Positions 8,138 to 16,389 of a DNA stretch of 35,129 nucleotides are shown here, in pieces. The notes under the pieces were generated by a model, which made no database searches, had not been told where the DNA came from, and saw nothing but the letters and a program-made list of their open reading frames with translations. The stretch is from positions 1 to 35,129 of the forward strand of contig JAIQEX010000071.1 in the NCBI GenBank assembly GCA_020073615.1, written 5' to 3'. The number at the start of each line of letters is the position of its first letter. Within the stretch, counting starts at the first letter, position 1. This DNA comes from Terriglobia bacterium. GTDB taxonomy: Bacteria > Acidobacteriota > Terriglobia > Bryobacterales > Bryobacteraceae. The position numbers and the translations under genes are program-made.

Positions 8138-9983
8138 GGATGCGTTCGTGATCCTCGGCATCGCGGTCTTCGCCAATGTCTTCGGCCGCTTCTTGCACAG
8201 GGACCTCGCGGGCATCCCGGACCAGGCGGAGCGGTTGAAGCTGTTCAAGGGCAGGCTGCGCCGCATGATGGCCGCCCAGCGGGACGCGAAAGGCGGTTTC
8301 AAGGTTAATGTCGATGCCCGGGTGGCGGAAGGGCAGTTGATGCAGACCCTGCAGGACCTGATCTCCAGCTCACTGAAAAGCGCTCAGGTGAGTGTGGTGG
8401 TGGCAGTGCGGACGTCCACACCGATCCAGAGCCGCCGCGATCTGGAAGAGCAGGAACGGGTTCTCGCGGACCGCCGGCAACGGGCATTGCACGCGATTAT
8501 GCGGATGAACGGTGCGCGGGGGTTGCCTGAAGACCTGGCGAAGCGCCGCCTCTACATCAACGGCCTGCCGGGAATGACCGAGGAGAACAAGCGGGAGCAC
8601 GACTGCTTCACGCTCCATGCCGCGGACCTGCTGATGGTCGAATCGCCCTGGAGGGGGACGCCGAATTCGCCGCTGATCCTGTTGGAGACACCGTACCGGC
8701 AGTTGGTTCCGTTTTCACCCTTCGACCCGAGTTTGAGCGACGCGAACGTGCTGATCACGGCGAAGTCGGGCGGCGGGAAGACCTTCATGGCCCAGATGTT
8801 CCTCACGATGATGGCTCGCTTGAACCCGCTCATTTCGATTCTGGAGCGCGGCAGTTCGTACCGGCCGCTGGTCGAGTTGATGGGCGGGCGTTGCATTGAT
8901 GTGGATCTTGAGGGCGCGGAGACGCTCAATGCGTGGGATCTTCCGATGGGGTCGACGACGCCATCTAACGACAAATTGGCGTTCTTGAAGAACCTGACCC
9001 GGCACATGATCGGCATGAATAGCCCGGCGGCGGATACCGCGATCCTGGACAACCTGCTGACCGATGCCATTGTGAGCACGTATCAGCGGTGCAGAACGAG
9101 GGAGGACAGGCCGATCCCGACATTCAACGATTTGCGGCAGGAGCTGGAGACATGGCGTGACGAATCGGAGGTGGAGCGGATCCGGGATGAGGCGCAGTTG
9201 GCCGCGGTGAAACTGCGCGAATGGACGGGAGACAAAGTATACGCCAGATTGTTCGACCGGCCCACGACCATCCGCACCGACGAGAACTGGCTCTTCTTCA
9301 ATGTGGAAGGCCTGACGTCAGATCCGAAGCTGGAAAGCTCGATGAGCATGATCATCGCGAACGCGATGTCGGAGCGCGCGTCGGGGCGAAGCGGGCAGCC
9401 GAACATCACGGTCCTCGACGAGTGCTGGTCGCTTCTGGATTCGACGGTCCTGGCGCCGCAAGTGGAACAGTTGTTCCGGACCGGTCGAAAACGCGGGGCT
9501 AGCATCTGGGGCATCAGCCAGGCATTGGAGGACTTCGTGGGCACTGAAACCCAGCCGCGACCTCACGGGCCCGGCATTGTAAAGAACGTATCCACGAAGA
9601 TCATCGGGCAGCAGCAGGGCGACCTCAAGTTGCTTGGCACATATCTGCATCTCAACCAGACGGCTCTGAATGAGGTACGGGGCTTCAGCGCGCCCCGAAA
9701 GGGTCGTAAAGCCCAGGCTCTGCTGGTCCTGGGTGAGAAGGCCGAGACCACCCAGACCATCAACATTGTGCCGACGCCGGTCGAATACTGGATCTGCACA
9801 ACGTTCAAGCGGGAACGAATGTACCGCGCGTGGTTCCTGAAATCGAATCGGGGCATGGGTTTGTTTCAGACGTATGAAGCGCTCGCCGCGAAGTTTCCTT
9901 CGGGTCTGGCCGACGTCGCTGAACTGCCCGAGGAACTGTCCGGCGCGGTGAAGTCGGCCGCGGCAACAACGGTAGCAGGGTAA
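8064..9983 (+). CDS. virB4: VirB4-type T4SS ATPase with VirB3-like N-terminus and internal deletion
   Basis: A 639-residue ATPase. Residues 1-45 (LNITPVHRNLHTRVTFLYLE, then a hydrophobic VILGIAVFANVFGRFL) resemble VirB3/TraL. From about residue 52 the sequence matches the second half of the CagE/TrbE/VirB4 N-terminal domain, followed by the ATPase core: Walker A AKSGGGKT (233-240), Walker B ITVLDECWSLLDS (about 447-459), and the VirB4-like WGISQALEDF and NVSTKIIGQQQGD motifs. In a normal VirB4 the Walker A lies at about residue 430, so roughly 200 residues plus the rest of VirB3 are missing, and the two are joined in frame. VirB4 energises pilus assembly and transfer; whether this short form works is doubtful. 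Confidence 0.85.
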   Translation: MSGLNITPVHRNLHTRVTFLYLEFEDAFVILGIAVFANVFGRFLHRDLAGIPDQAERLKLFKGRLRRMMAAQRDAKGGFKVNVDARVAEGQLMQTLQDLISSSLKSAQVSVVVAVRTSTPIQSRRDLEEQERVLADRRQRALHAIMRMNGARGLPEDLAKRRLYINGLPGMTEENKREHDCFTLHAADLLMVESPWRGTPNSPLILLETPYRQLVPFSPFDPSLSDANVLITAKSGGGKTFMAQMFLTMMARLNPLISILERGSSYRPLVELMGGRCIDVDLEGAETLNAWDLPMGSTTPSNDKLAFLKNLTRHMIGMNSPAADTAILDNLLTDAIVSTYQRCRTREDRPIPTFNDLRQELETWRDESEVERIRDEAQLAAVKLREWTGDKVYARLFDRPTTIRTDENWLFFNVEGLTSDPKLESSMSMIIANAMSERASGRSGQPNITVLDECWSLLDSTVLAPQVEQLFRTGRKRGASIWGISQALEDFVGTETQPRPHGPGIVKNVSTKIIGQQQGDLKLLGTYLHLNQTALNEVRGFSAPRKGRKAQALLVLGEKAETTQTINIVPTPVEYWICTTFKRERMYRAWFLKSNRGMGLFQTYEALAAKFPSGLADVAELPEELSGAVKSAAATTVAG

Positions 9984-9989
9984 TCCCAT

Positions 9990-10820
9990 ATGCAACACCT
10001 CAAGCGCTTCTTCGCATCGTTCCTGACCGGTAAGGGGAGATCCGGCATCGCCGTATTCCTGGCGATGGCGCTGGCAGTTGGCCTGGTCGGTCCACCGCCG
10101 GTCACGGCACAGATAGGCGCGATTGCGGTTATATCGGCGGCCGCCGCGGTGGTCGGCATCATTACGATTACAGTCGGGGCTCTGTTGGGCACCTCCAACG
10201 GTCTTTTGAGCGACATCAATGGCTTCTTCCAGGCCTTGGTCAACCTGTGGCAAAAGGTCGTCTACCCCATCGCCCTGATCAACCAGGCCCGGCTGATGGT
10301 GACGCAACTCGTCGCCCGGTTTCGCGGTTTGGTTGCGGCCATCGACAAGGTGAATGTCCGGAGTGCCACGCTGCCCAATCCGACTGCCCTGGAAGGAATC
10401 ATGCGGAACGGATCGGTGGCGGACTTCGGCCAATTCGACCTGGCGTTCCGGACGACGTTCCAACCATTGCCTCCGGCGGCGAACATCAATCCCGGCGACC
10501 GGCAGCGCGTGGACATGAGCGACGCGCTGGCCATGGATACGATGAAGGCACTCAAGGCCTCCGACCAGGTGGTGCAACAGACGCTTCAGGCGTCGCAGAT
10601 TATCGAGGACGAAGCTGCCCAAGCGGCGCCGGGCTCGGCCGCCTTTCTCACGGGCGCCGGTCTGGTGGCGGCCGTCGAGAACCAGGCAACGATGCAGCGA
10701 ATGCTAGCCGCCGAACTACGGCAGGAGGCGGCCATCCTGGCGCACACCAATGCAATCCGCAAGCGCCAGGCCGATATGGCGGGCCAGTTCCGCCAGGACA
10801 CCAAGACGTTGTTTAGGTAA
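9990..10820 (+). CDS. TrbJ/VirB5-like exported T4SS protein (copy 1)
   Basis: A 276-residue protein with a long signal-type N-terminus (basic start, then GIAVFLAMALAVGLVGPPPV, cleavage likely after VTAQ). A second hydrophobic stretch AVVGIITITVGALLGT follows. The rest is helical, with a Gln/Ala-rich C-terminal coiled coil (LAAELRQEAAILAHTNAIRK). The region FQALVNLWQKVVYPIALINQ matches, in the same order, FFTNIVYPQSAINRAQ of the next gene, so the two are paralogues. The layout, size and place between VirB4 and TrbL/VirB6 fit TrbJ/VirB5, which are periplasmic minor pilus components. It begins 6 bases after the virB4 stop. Confidence 0.72.
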   Translation: MQHLKRFFASFLTGKGRSGIAVFLAMALAVGLVGPPPVTAQIGAIAVISAAAAVVGIITITVGALLGTSNGLLSDINGFFQALVNLWQKVVYPIALINQARLMVTQLVARFRGLVAAIDKVNVRSATLPNPTALEGIMRNGSVADFGQFDLAFRTTFQPLPPAANINPGDRQRVDMSDALAMDTMKALKASDQVVQQTLQASQIIEDEAAQAAPGSAAFLTGAGLVAAVENQATMQRMLAAELRQEAAILAHTNAIRKRQADMAGQFRQDTKTLFR

Positions 10821-10830
10821 GGGGACTCAA

Positions 10831-11649
10831 ATGGACTCGAAGTGGCGGTTGTTACACCTATTGTGGGAACACCGAACAAAACTCGTGGTGTTGATGCTCA
10901 TCGTATCGCTGGCGGCGCCTCAGCCGGCCAGAGCGCAGTTAGGAATCGACTGGGCCGCGATTGTGGCTGCCATCAACCGCATCGGCAGCGCCATCACCAC
11001 AACAATCGTCCCGGCGCTGGGGAAGATCAATGGCGCATTGGGAACGCTCAACAATCTCATGAGCAGCCTGCAGGCGTTCTTCACCAACATCGTGTATCCC
11101 CAGTCCGCCATCAATCGGGCCCAGGGCTTGGTGGGAGTGATCCAGCGTCTCTACACCCAGATTCAGGCTACCTCCCGGGTGAACGTCGCCAGCGCCACGC
11201 TGGCCAATCCGCAGCAACTCGAGCAGGTGCTGCTGTCGCGCAACCCCACAAACGTGCCGAACGTTACGGCGAACTATCACACGCTCTATCAGACTGTTCC
11301 AGTCCCGCAGGCCGCCTCACCGCAGACACGGGATTTGGTCGATATGAACGACGCCGCAGCGCTGGCCGCCATGAAGCGAGCGATTGCCATCGATGCCATT
11401 GCCGATACAGAAATGCAGGCCGCGGACCGCATCAATACCGAGCTCGGCCAGGCGGCGCCCGGCACTGCGCCGATGATTGAGGCTGAGGCGGCAGCCTGGC
11501 TGGTGCGCGCAAACGCATATACGCAGTCGGCGCTGGGAGACGTGATACGGCTGCGCGCGGTCGCCCTGGCGAACAGCGGTGCGCAACTGAAATTCAACGC
11601 GAATAACGCTGCCCAGATTCGGCAGAACGCCCTCGATTCGATGAAGTGA
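10831..11649 (+). CDS. TrbJ/VirB5-like exported T4SS protein (copy 2)
   Basis: A 272-residue protein. I chose the ATG at 10831, 10 bases after the previous stop and preceded by TAAGGGG, because it begins a clear signal peptide (KLVVLMLIVSLAAPQPARAQ). The mature part has the same plan as the preceding gene: a conserved VYPQSAINRAQGL block, RVNVASATLANPQQLEQVL (compare KVNVRSATLPNPTALEGIM), a DLVDMNDAAALAAMKRAI block (compare QRVDMSDALAMDTMKALK) and a helical C-terminus. Tandem duplication within the operon is evident. Probable periplasmic TrbJ/VirB5-type component; division of labour between the copies is unknown. Confidence 0.72.
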   Translation: MDSKWRLLHLLWEHRTKLVVLMLIVSLAAPQPARAQLGIDWAAIVAAINRIGSAITTTIVPALGKINGALGTLNNLMSSLQAFFTNIVYPQSAINRAQGLVGVIQRLYTQIQATSRVNVASATLANPQQLEQVLLSRNPTNVPNVTANYHTLYQTVPVPQAASPQTRDLVDMNDAAALAAMKRAIAIDAIADTEMQAADRINTELGQAAPGTAPMIEAEAAAWLVRANAYTQSALGDVIRLRAVALANSGAQLKFNANNAAQIRQNALDSMK

Positions 11650-11658
11650 GGCGACGGC

Positions 11659-12741
11659 ATGTTCTATTTCCAATCGATGTTTCAGCAGGTGTACAACGGC
11701 ATCACAGGCTCCACTGTGCTGCCCGCGGTGCAGCAGGTCGCCGAGGCGATCCTCCTCTTGGCTGCGCTCTTCGCCGTCTACGAAGCCTACGCAAAGGGTG
11801 GAGACGCGCGGGCGCTGGCACTCGCGGGCGTGCGCTACCTCATCATGGGCTTGCTCATCAGCCAGTACCCCAACGTCTTCAAAAACGTGAACAATGCCTT
11901 TGCCAGCGTGGCGCAGGCGATTGCGCCCACAGACGTTTGGACGAACTTCCGGGATCAAGTGCAAAGCTACCTATCGGCGAACACTGGTGACGGCGCCTGG
12001 TGGAATTGGATCGTGGGCGGTGTGGCTGGCACGTTCAGCCTGATTCTTCAGGCCGTTGCGGTGATCGTGTTCCCCATTTCGTACGCGATCTTTTCGTTTT
12101 TCTACAGCATGTATGGCGCGGTCCTGTATGTCTGCGGGCCGTTGGTGCTGGGGCTGTACCCCGCCCTGGGGGTCGGCCAACTGGCAAGAACGTACATGGT
12201 GAACCTCCTGGTCTGGAATGCGTGGGGCGTGATTTACGCGATCATCAGCCAGTTGCTGACGATCATGAGCGCCAACAGCCTGGCCAACATTTTCACGGCG
12301 CAGAACATCGGGGGAGCGTTTCAGGGGGCCAGCCAGATGCTCCTGATTTCGCTGGCGAGCATCCTACTCTCCATCATGATTCTGCTGATTCCCTTCCTTG
12401 CAAGGCGGATCGTCTCCGGCGACGTGGGAAGCACGATGTTCGCCGTGGCCGGCATCGCTGCGACGGCGGTGCGGATGGCAGTCGCAGGGTGGGCTGGTAT
12501 GCAGAACGTCGCGGCAGGCGCCATGAGGGAAGGGGGCGGCGGGGAGTCCGGCGGGGCGTCGGCCGGCACGGTCGGCACGGCGGATGGTTCCAGCCGGCCA
12601 CCGACGCCGCCCGCAGAGGGCGTGGGCAGTGGCGCGATGGTCGCTTCGAGCGACGCGGCGCCCGCAGGTCCCGCGGCCCCCGCCGGTAATGCAGGCGGCT
12701 TGGGCGCCGGAGGCGCTGTCGTCGTCTCTGGGGCTGTCTAA
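11659..12741 (+). CDS. trbL: TrbL/VirB6-like polytopic T4SS membrane protein
   Basis: A 360-residue inner-membrane protein. Residues about 20-65, 120-150, 155-185, 190-215 and 225-270 are hydrophobic (for example YLIMGLLISQYPNVF, LQAVAVIVFPISYAIFSFFY, MLLISLASILLSIMILLIPF). The ISLASILLSIMILLIPFLARRIVSG end of the core resembles TrbL, and the last about 80 residues are a Gly/Ala/Pro-rich tail, also usual for TrbL. VirB6/TrbL proteins form part of the inner-membrane channel for substrate passage. It lies 9 bases after the second TrbJ-like gene and 15 bases before the VirB8-like gene, as expected for a conserved T4SS block. Confidence 0.8.
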   Translation: MFYFQSMFQQVYNGITGSTVLPAVQQVAEAILLLAALFAVYEAYAKGGDARALALAGVRYLIMGLLISQYPNVFKNVNNAFASVAQAIAPTDVWTNFRDQVQSYLSANTGDGAWWNWIVGGVAGTFSLILQAVAVIVFPISYAIFSFFYSMYGAVLYVCGPLVLGLYPALGVGQLARTYMVNLLVWNAWGVIYAIISQLLTIMSANSLANIFTAQNIGGAFQGASQMLLISLASILLSIMILLIPFLARRIVSGDVGSTMFAVAGIAATAVRMAVAGWAGMQNVAAGAMREGGGGESGGASAGTVGTADGSSRPPTPPAEGVGSGAMVASSDAAPAGPAAPAGNAGGLGAGGAVVVSGAV

Positions 12742-12756
12742 AAGAGGAGGTCTGAC

Positions 12757-13512
12757 ATGGACAAGAGGCAGTCCAGCGAGGTGCCCGAAAGGCTCCGATA
12801 CAGCAAGTACTACGAGCACGACGGCGCCTTACGCGCCTATGCCAATCGCATGATGTGGTTTGGCATCTCGGCGGTGATGATTTCATTCGTCCTGGCGGTC
12901 CTGTTTTTTTGGGTGCGCGTGCAGCCGCCGACCGTGATCCGAATCGCGGCGAACGGTGATGCAACGGTTGTCAGTGGCGCCACCACCACACCGCGGACAC
13001 CGCTGGGCTTCATCAACGCCCTGGCGGCGGGCTCCGCGCCCGGCGAGCAGCCGACCGACATCGAAGGCCGGGCGGTGGTGCGGAGGTTCCTGGAGAGCTA
13101 CCTGACGTACACGCCGACCACCATGGAGCAGAATTGGGCCAACACGCTGAACCTGATGACCCACAACCTGCGGACCGTGACGCTGAACCAATTGCGCGAT
13201 CAGGACATCGTCTCGAAAGTGAAGGATGAGCAGATCACTTCGACGTTCAAGCTCCGCTCGCTGGAGTCGGTCAAGGGGCAACCGTGGACATACGTTGCCT
13301 TCGGCGTGAAGGAAGTGCACAGTCTCCACAACAAGATTGAGTCCACGGACAGGCTGGTCGCTCGATACAACGTGCGCCTGCTCCAAACGGAGCGCTCCGA
13401 GCGCGTTCCGAGCGGGTTGTTGGTCGCCGAATACGGCGAGAGCCAGATGGTCGGGGAAAAGGACAACAACCTCGTGCAGTCGAGCGTACTGATCGACGAC
13501 GGGAAGAAGTAG
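12757..13512 (+). CDS. virB8: VirB8/TrbF-like T4SS protein
   Basis: A 251-residue bitopic protein: a short cytoplasmic N-terminus with the YSKYYEHDGALRAYANRMMW segment, one membrane helix (about residues 32-52, SAVMISFVLAVLFFWVRV), and a periplasmic domain of about 195 residues with the NTF2-like VirB8 pattern (AVVRRFLESYLTYTPTTM; then a helical LNLMTHNLRTVTLNQLRDQD and beta strands to the end). VirB8/TrbF is the inner-membrane scaffold that links VirB6, VirB10 and the ATPases. AGAGGAGG stands 7 bases before the ATG. The gene closes the recognisable T4SS core in this window. Confidence 0.8.
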   Translation: MDKRQSSEVPERLRYSKYYEHDGALRAYANRMMWFGISAVMISFVLAVLFFWVRVQPPTVIRIAANGDATVVSGATTTPRTPLGFINALAAGSAPGEQPTDIEGRAVVRRFLESYLTYTPTTMEQNWANTLNLMTHNLRTVTLNQLRDQDIVSKVKDEQITSTFKLRSLESVKGQPWTYVAFGVKEVHSLHNKIESTDRLVARYNVRLLQTERSERVPSGLLVAEYGESQMVGEKDNNLVQSSVLIDDGKK

Positions 13513-13690
13513 ACGGATTCTGTCGCTGCCGGGCCAGGAAGACGCGTATCTCCTCTGGCGCGGTGGCGACTGGAACGCGGGCCAGGCGATATCTGGCAAT
13601 TTGATGGACGCCGGAGGAGGGGCGTGAATGCGGCTCGTGGGCCTGACCGGCACGCGAGCCGCAATATTCCTCGGCGGGAGGAGGCAAAGA

Positions 13691-14071
13691 GTGGCAAATT
13701 CAACGGCGGCCCAGGAAGTGGTTGGAGAACGGCGCGAGGCGGAACCGCGGCCGTCAGCCGAGCCGAGGCTAACCAAGGTGCCTGGAACACCTGACGCGAA
13801 ACCGGAAGGCCGGCCAGCAGGGCGGCGTGGGCTGAAGCGCCGGCGCGCCCCGAAAGACACCGATCTCGCCATCACGGCGCGCTATTTCTTGACGAAGCCC
13901 AGCAGCAACGGCAAGCCCGAATTCGATGAAGAAATGCCAGATGAGAATCAGGCGATGATCGAGGCCCTCAAGCGAGACCGGCATTTCGTGATCGTCACGG
14001 AGTGGCGGTCCAGGGTGGACGTAACGAGGGGCGCGCCTGTGATTGAGAAGGAGCCAATTGGCCGGGAGTAA
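13691..14071 (+). CDS. Hypothetical protein of T4SS operon
   Basis: I place the start at the GTG 13691 because GGGAGGAGG (13676-13684) lies 6 bases upstream; an earlier ATG at 13628 has no comparable site and would add an unlikely Arg-rich leader. The product has 126 residues: an unstructured Pro/Arg/Glu-rich N-terminal half, then a compact part DTDLAITARYFLTKPS, GKPEFDEEMPDENQAMIEA and RDRHFVIVTEWRSRVD that looks folded. No membrane segment. It follows the VirB8-like gene after about 180 bases. No family recognised. Confidence 0.62.
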   Translation: MANSTAAQEVVGERREAEPRPSAEPRLTKVPGTPDAKPEGRPAGRRGLKRRRAPKDTDLAITARYFLTKPSSNGKPEFDEEMPDENQAMIEALKRDRHFVIVTEWRSRVDVTRGAPVIEKEPIGRE

Positions 14072-14278
14072 GAACCGTTTTCATATGTCGACAAGATGGC
14101 TTCATAGCACAGAGTGAATCTGTCGAAGCGGCCCGGAGCATAACCGGGAAAGTGCTGGTTCGGCGACTCAACGAGTTCCGGCCAAGGGTAGTAACCTTCG
14201 CACGGGACTCGGGAGCACGCTGACATCAGCGCCCTCCTTGCTGTCCTGTGCTCATCCACAGAACCGCGAGGAGAAGAC

Positions 14279-14569
14279 ATGTTCCTTCACAGAGTGAAGA
14301 TGAACTGGAAGAAGTACCAGAAGCTGACCATGGCGATCCTGCTATTTGCACTGGCTCGGATCGTTTTGGAGACATGCTTCGGGAAGGCGCCGTTGGGTGG
14401 TTTTGCAGTTCTCAAGCTCGCCTTGATTCTGCTGGCTGCAACGGTTGCCTGGGCGTTCCTCAAGACCTGCGGGGAATTGGGGGCCGTCTACTACAAGAAG
14501 CTGTGCACCTTCAAGGTGGCACTGCGCAAATTCTGCCGCGACTACTGGGGCAAAACGGCGGCAGTTTAG
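14279..14569 (+). CDS. Small membrane protein, unknown
   Basis: A 96-residue protein with GCGAGGAGAAG just upstream of the ATG. Two hydrophobic helices are visible: about 17-33 (LTMAILLFALARIVLE) and about 40-62 (GFAVLKLALILLAATVAWAF), followed by a basic, Cys-containing tail (YYKKLCTFKVALRKFCRDYW). A small inner-membrane protein encoded between T4SS genes and the polymerase-like gene; function unknown. The preceding gap 14072-14278 holds nothing I can name. Confidence 0.65.
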   Translation: MFLHRVKMNWKKYQKLTMAILLFALARIVLETCFGKAPLGGFAVLKLALILLAATVAWAFLKTCGELGAVYYKKLCTFKVALRKFCRDYWGKTAAV

Positions 14570-14754
14570 CTATGACTACGCCAATCCGGCTGGCTGGATA
14601 GGCAGTAGAAGACCTTTCACAACGAACACCCGGCTCTCTTGAGCCTGGGCAGGGGAATTCCGAGTAATTTCACCCGCATCAGGCAGAAAGAGACCGCGCG
14701 TGGTCTCGCTTCTGCCCGTTGCGCAACGAGAGCAGAAAAAAAGGAGATACGCAA

Positions 14755-16389
14755 ATGTCCATCGTCAAAGAGAACAGTTTCCTGCGCGTTGAAACGCTGG
14801 AGATGAATGAAGACGGCAAGGTATCGAGGAAGAACATGACGGTCGATCGCGACAGCCAACTGGAGAACACGCTCCTGAAGGCGGACTATCCGGCGATTCG
14901 CGTTGCCACGATCGACATACCCCAGCAACAACTCGATCAATACCAGCAGGCCATGGTCGAGCATTCGTTGGGCAAGAAGATCATGTGCGACGGCGTGGAG
15001 TACTGCCTTGTGGGCGCCTCGGCATCCGCGAAGAACGGCAAGTACTACGCCGTGGACGCCGCGCACGCCAAAGCGATCGCGCAGCGTTTCCGATTCTGGC
15101 CGGAAGCCGCGATGACGTACTTCGGGATCCTCGTCTCACCGTGCAAAGTGTGCGTCGAGTTTCCGAACGCTCGCGTATTGGTGGTCAAGGACCACGAACT
15201 GGGAACGAACGACTGCCGGGGCTGGATCAGCCGCTCGCTATTCGAGCATCTCCATCTCCCCGACCGGCGTTTCTACCAGTTCCGGTTGTCCTTCGACAAC
15301 AACCAGGCAAAGGGCAGCTTCAAGATCATGGAGGACGATGTCGCGAACGCACTGGCGGCGGAGATCGTCATCCCACGATCGAGTTGCAAACCCGAATACC
15401 GAAAGCCCGAAGTCGCCTATCGGTGTCCAACCAACACCGGGCGCGTTACAGGGCAATACTCGGCCGGCAGGGTGGTGGTCGGGATTCGGGAGATCTCGCG
15501 GGATCTCCAGTTCTCGTCCAGCTACACACTCGTCGAGCACGCGCCGATCAAATCGATCGAGACCGAGATTAAACCGATTGCTATGGCCGCTGTGGAAGCC
15601 GTCAAAATTGCGATTGCCAGCAACGACTTCACGGAGTTGTTTCAAATTCTCGGAATTTCCGACGAAGTCGAGCTATTCCGGCCGGATGAAAGCGTCGCCG
15701 ACCCGGAACATACCTCAACGGAGCACACCGTGGTGGAAGCCGTCCTCAAGGCTGACAGCACGGGGTACTGGGTGAAGCACCCGTTCGTGAATTCCCATCT
15801 GCAGCGCATCCTGGCGAGATGGGCGTTCAAGCTTTGCACCGCGGGCGGCTTCACGTTGCCGGCATTCGCTCTGGCCGACGACGGATACCTGGTGCTCCAC
15901 AACGGCAACATCCTGTGCGGCTCCGACTGGATGCCGGAATGGAAGGCCATCACCGACCTCGATTCGCAGCGAATGCTGGTAGTTCGGTATCCGATCCGGA
16001 CGAAAGCGGATTTGCTGCCGGTGGAAAGAATGACCGATTCCGGCATGCTGGAACTGTTGACGTGGCGTCTCGGGCGGCAGAACGGCTCGGTTGACGCCGG
16101 AACGGCAGCCGAGGTCGTCGAAAAGCAGCTCCGGCTGGACGGGACGTTTACTCTTCACTCGGAGACAGCCAGGAAAAATGGTGGGGACTACGACTTCGAC
16201 TGGATCTGTTTGGTCGAGGGTAAACGGTTCCCATCGTTCGTAGACGACCGGTTCAGCCACAGGCCATCGGGGGAAAACACCAAGAATAAACAAAACAAGA
16301 AGGAATCCCCCTGGTGGAACCTGGCGCAGGTCGCTTACTCTGCCAAGGGCAACACCATGCGGACCCGCGCGCGTACACGGATCGGTTGA
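14755..16389 (+). CDS. RdRP/YonO-like two-barrel polymerase-like protein, C-terminally truncated
   Basis: The ATG at 14755 has AAGGAG 8 bases upstream and gives 544 residues. Several segments match, in order, the eukaryotic cellular RNA-dependent RNA polymerase (QDE-1/RDR) and phage YonO superfamily: NDCRGWIS (152-159, compare TDGCGFIS), YQFRLSF followed by AKGSFK (Lys186, compare the K-G of barrel 1), VVRYPIRTKADL (409-420, compare R-P-x(3-4)-sD in barrel 2) and GGDYDFD (476-482), the counterpart of the catalytic GGDYDGD with all three Asp kept and the Gly replaced by Phe. After NLAQVAYSAKGN (522-533) the match ends and ten unrelated residues follow, so the helical C-terminus has been lost at about 16357. 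Activity would be RNA or DNA-templated RNA synthesis; this copy may be dead. Confidence 0.7.
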   Translation: MSIVKENSFLRVETLEMNEDGKVSRKNMTVDRDSQLENTLLKADYPAIRVATIDIPQQQLDQYQQAMVEHSLGKKIMCDGVEYCLVGASASAKNGKYYAVDAAHAKAIAQRFRFWPEAAMTYFGILVSPCKVCVEFPNARVLVVKDHELGTNDCRGWISRSLFEHLHLPDRRFYQFRLSFDNNQAKGSFKIMEDDVANALAAEIVIPRSSCKPEYRKPEVAYRCPTNTGRVTGQYSAGRVVVGIREISRDLQFSSSYTLVEHAPIKSIETEIKPIAMAAVEAVKIAIASNDFTELFQILGISDEVELFRPDESVADPEHTSTEHTVVEAVLKADSTGYWVKHPFVNSHLQRILARWAFKLCTAGGFTLPAFALADDGYLVLHNGNILCGSDWMPEWKAITDLDSQRMLVVRYPIRTKADLLPVERMTDSGMLELLTWRLGRQNGSVDAGTAAEVVEKQLRLDGTFTLHSETARKNGGDYDFDWICLVEGKRFPSFVDDRFSHRPSGENTKNKQNKKESPWWNLAQVAYSAKGNTMRTRARTRIG

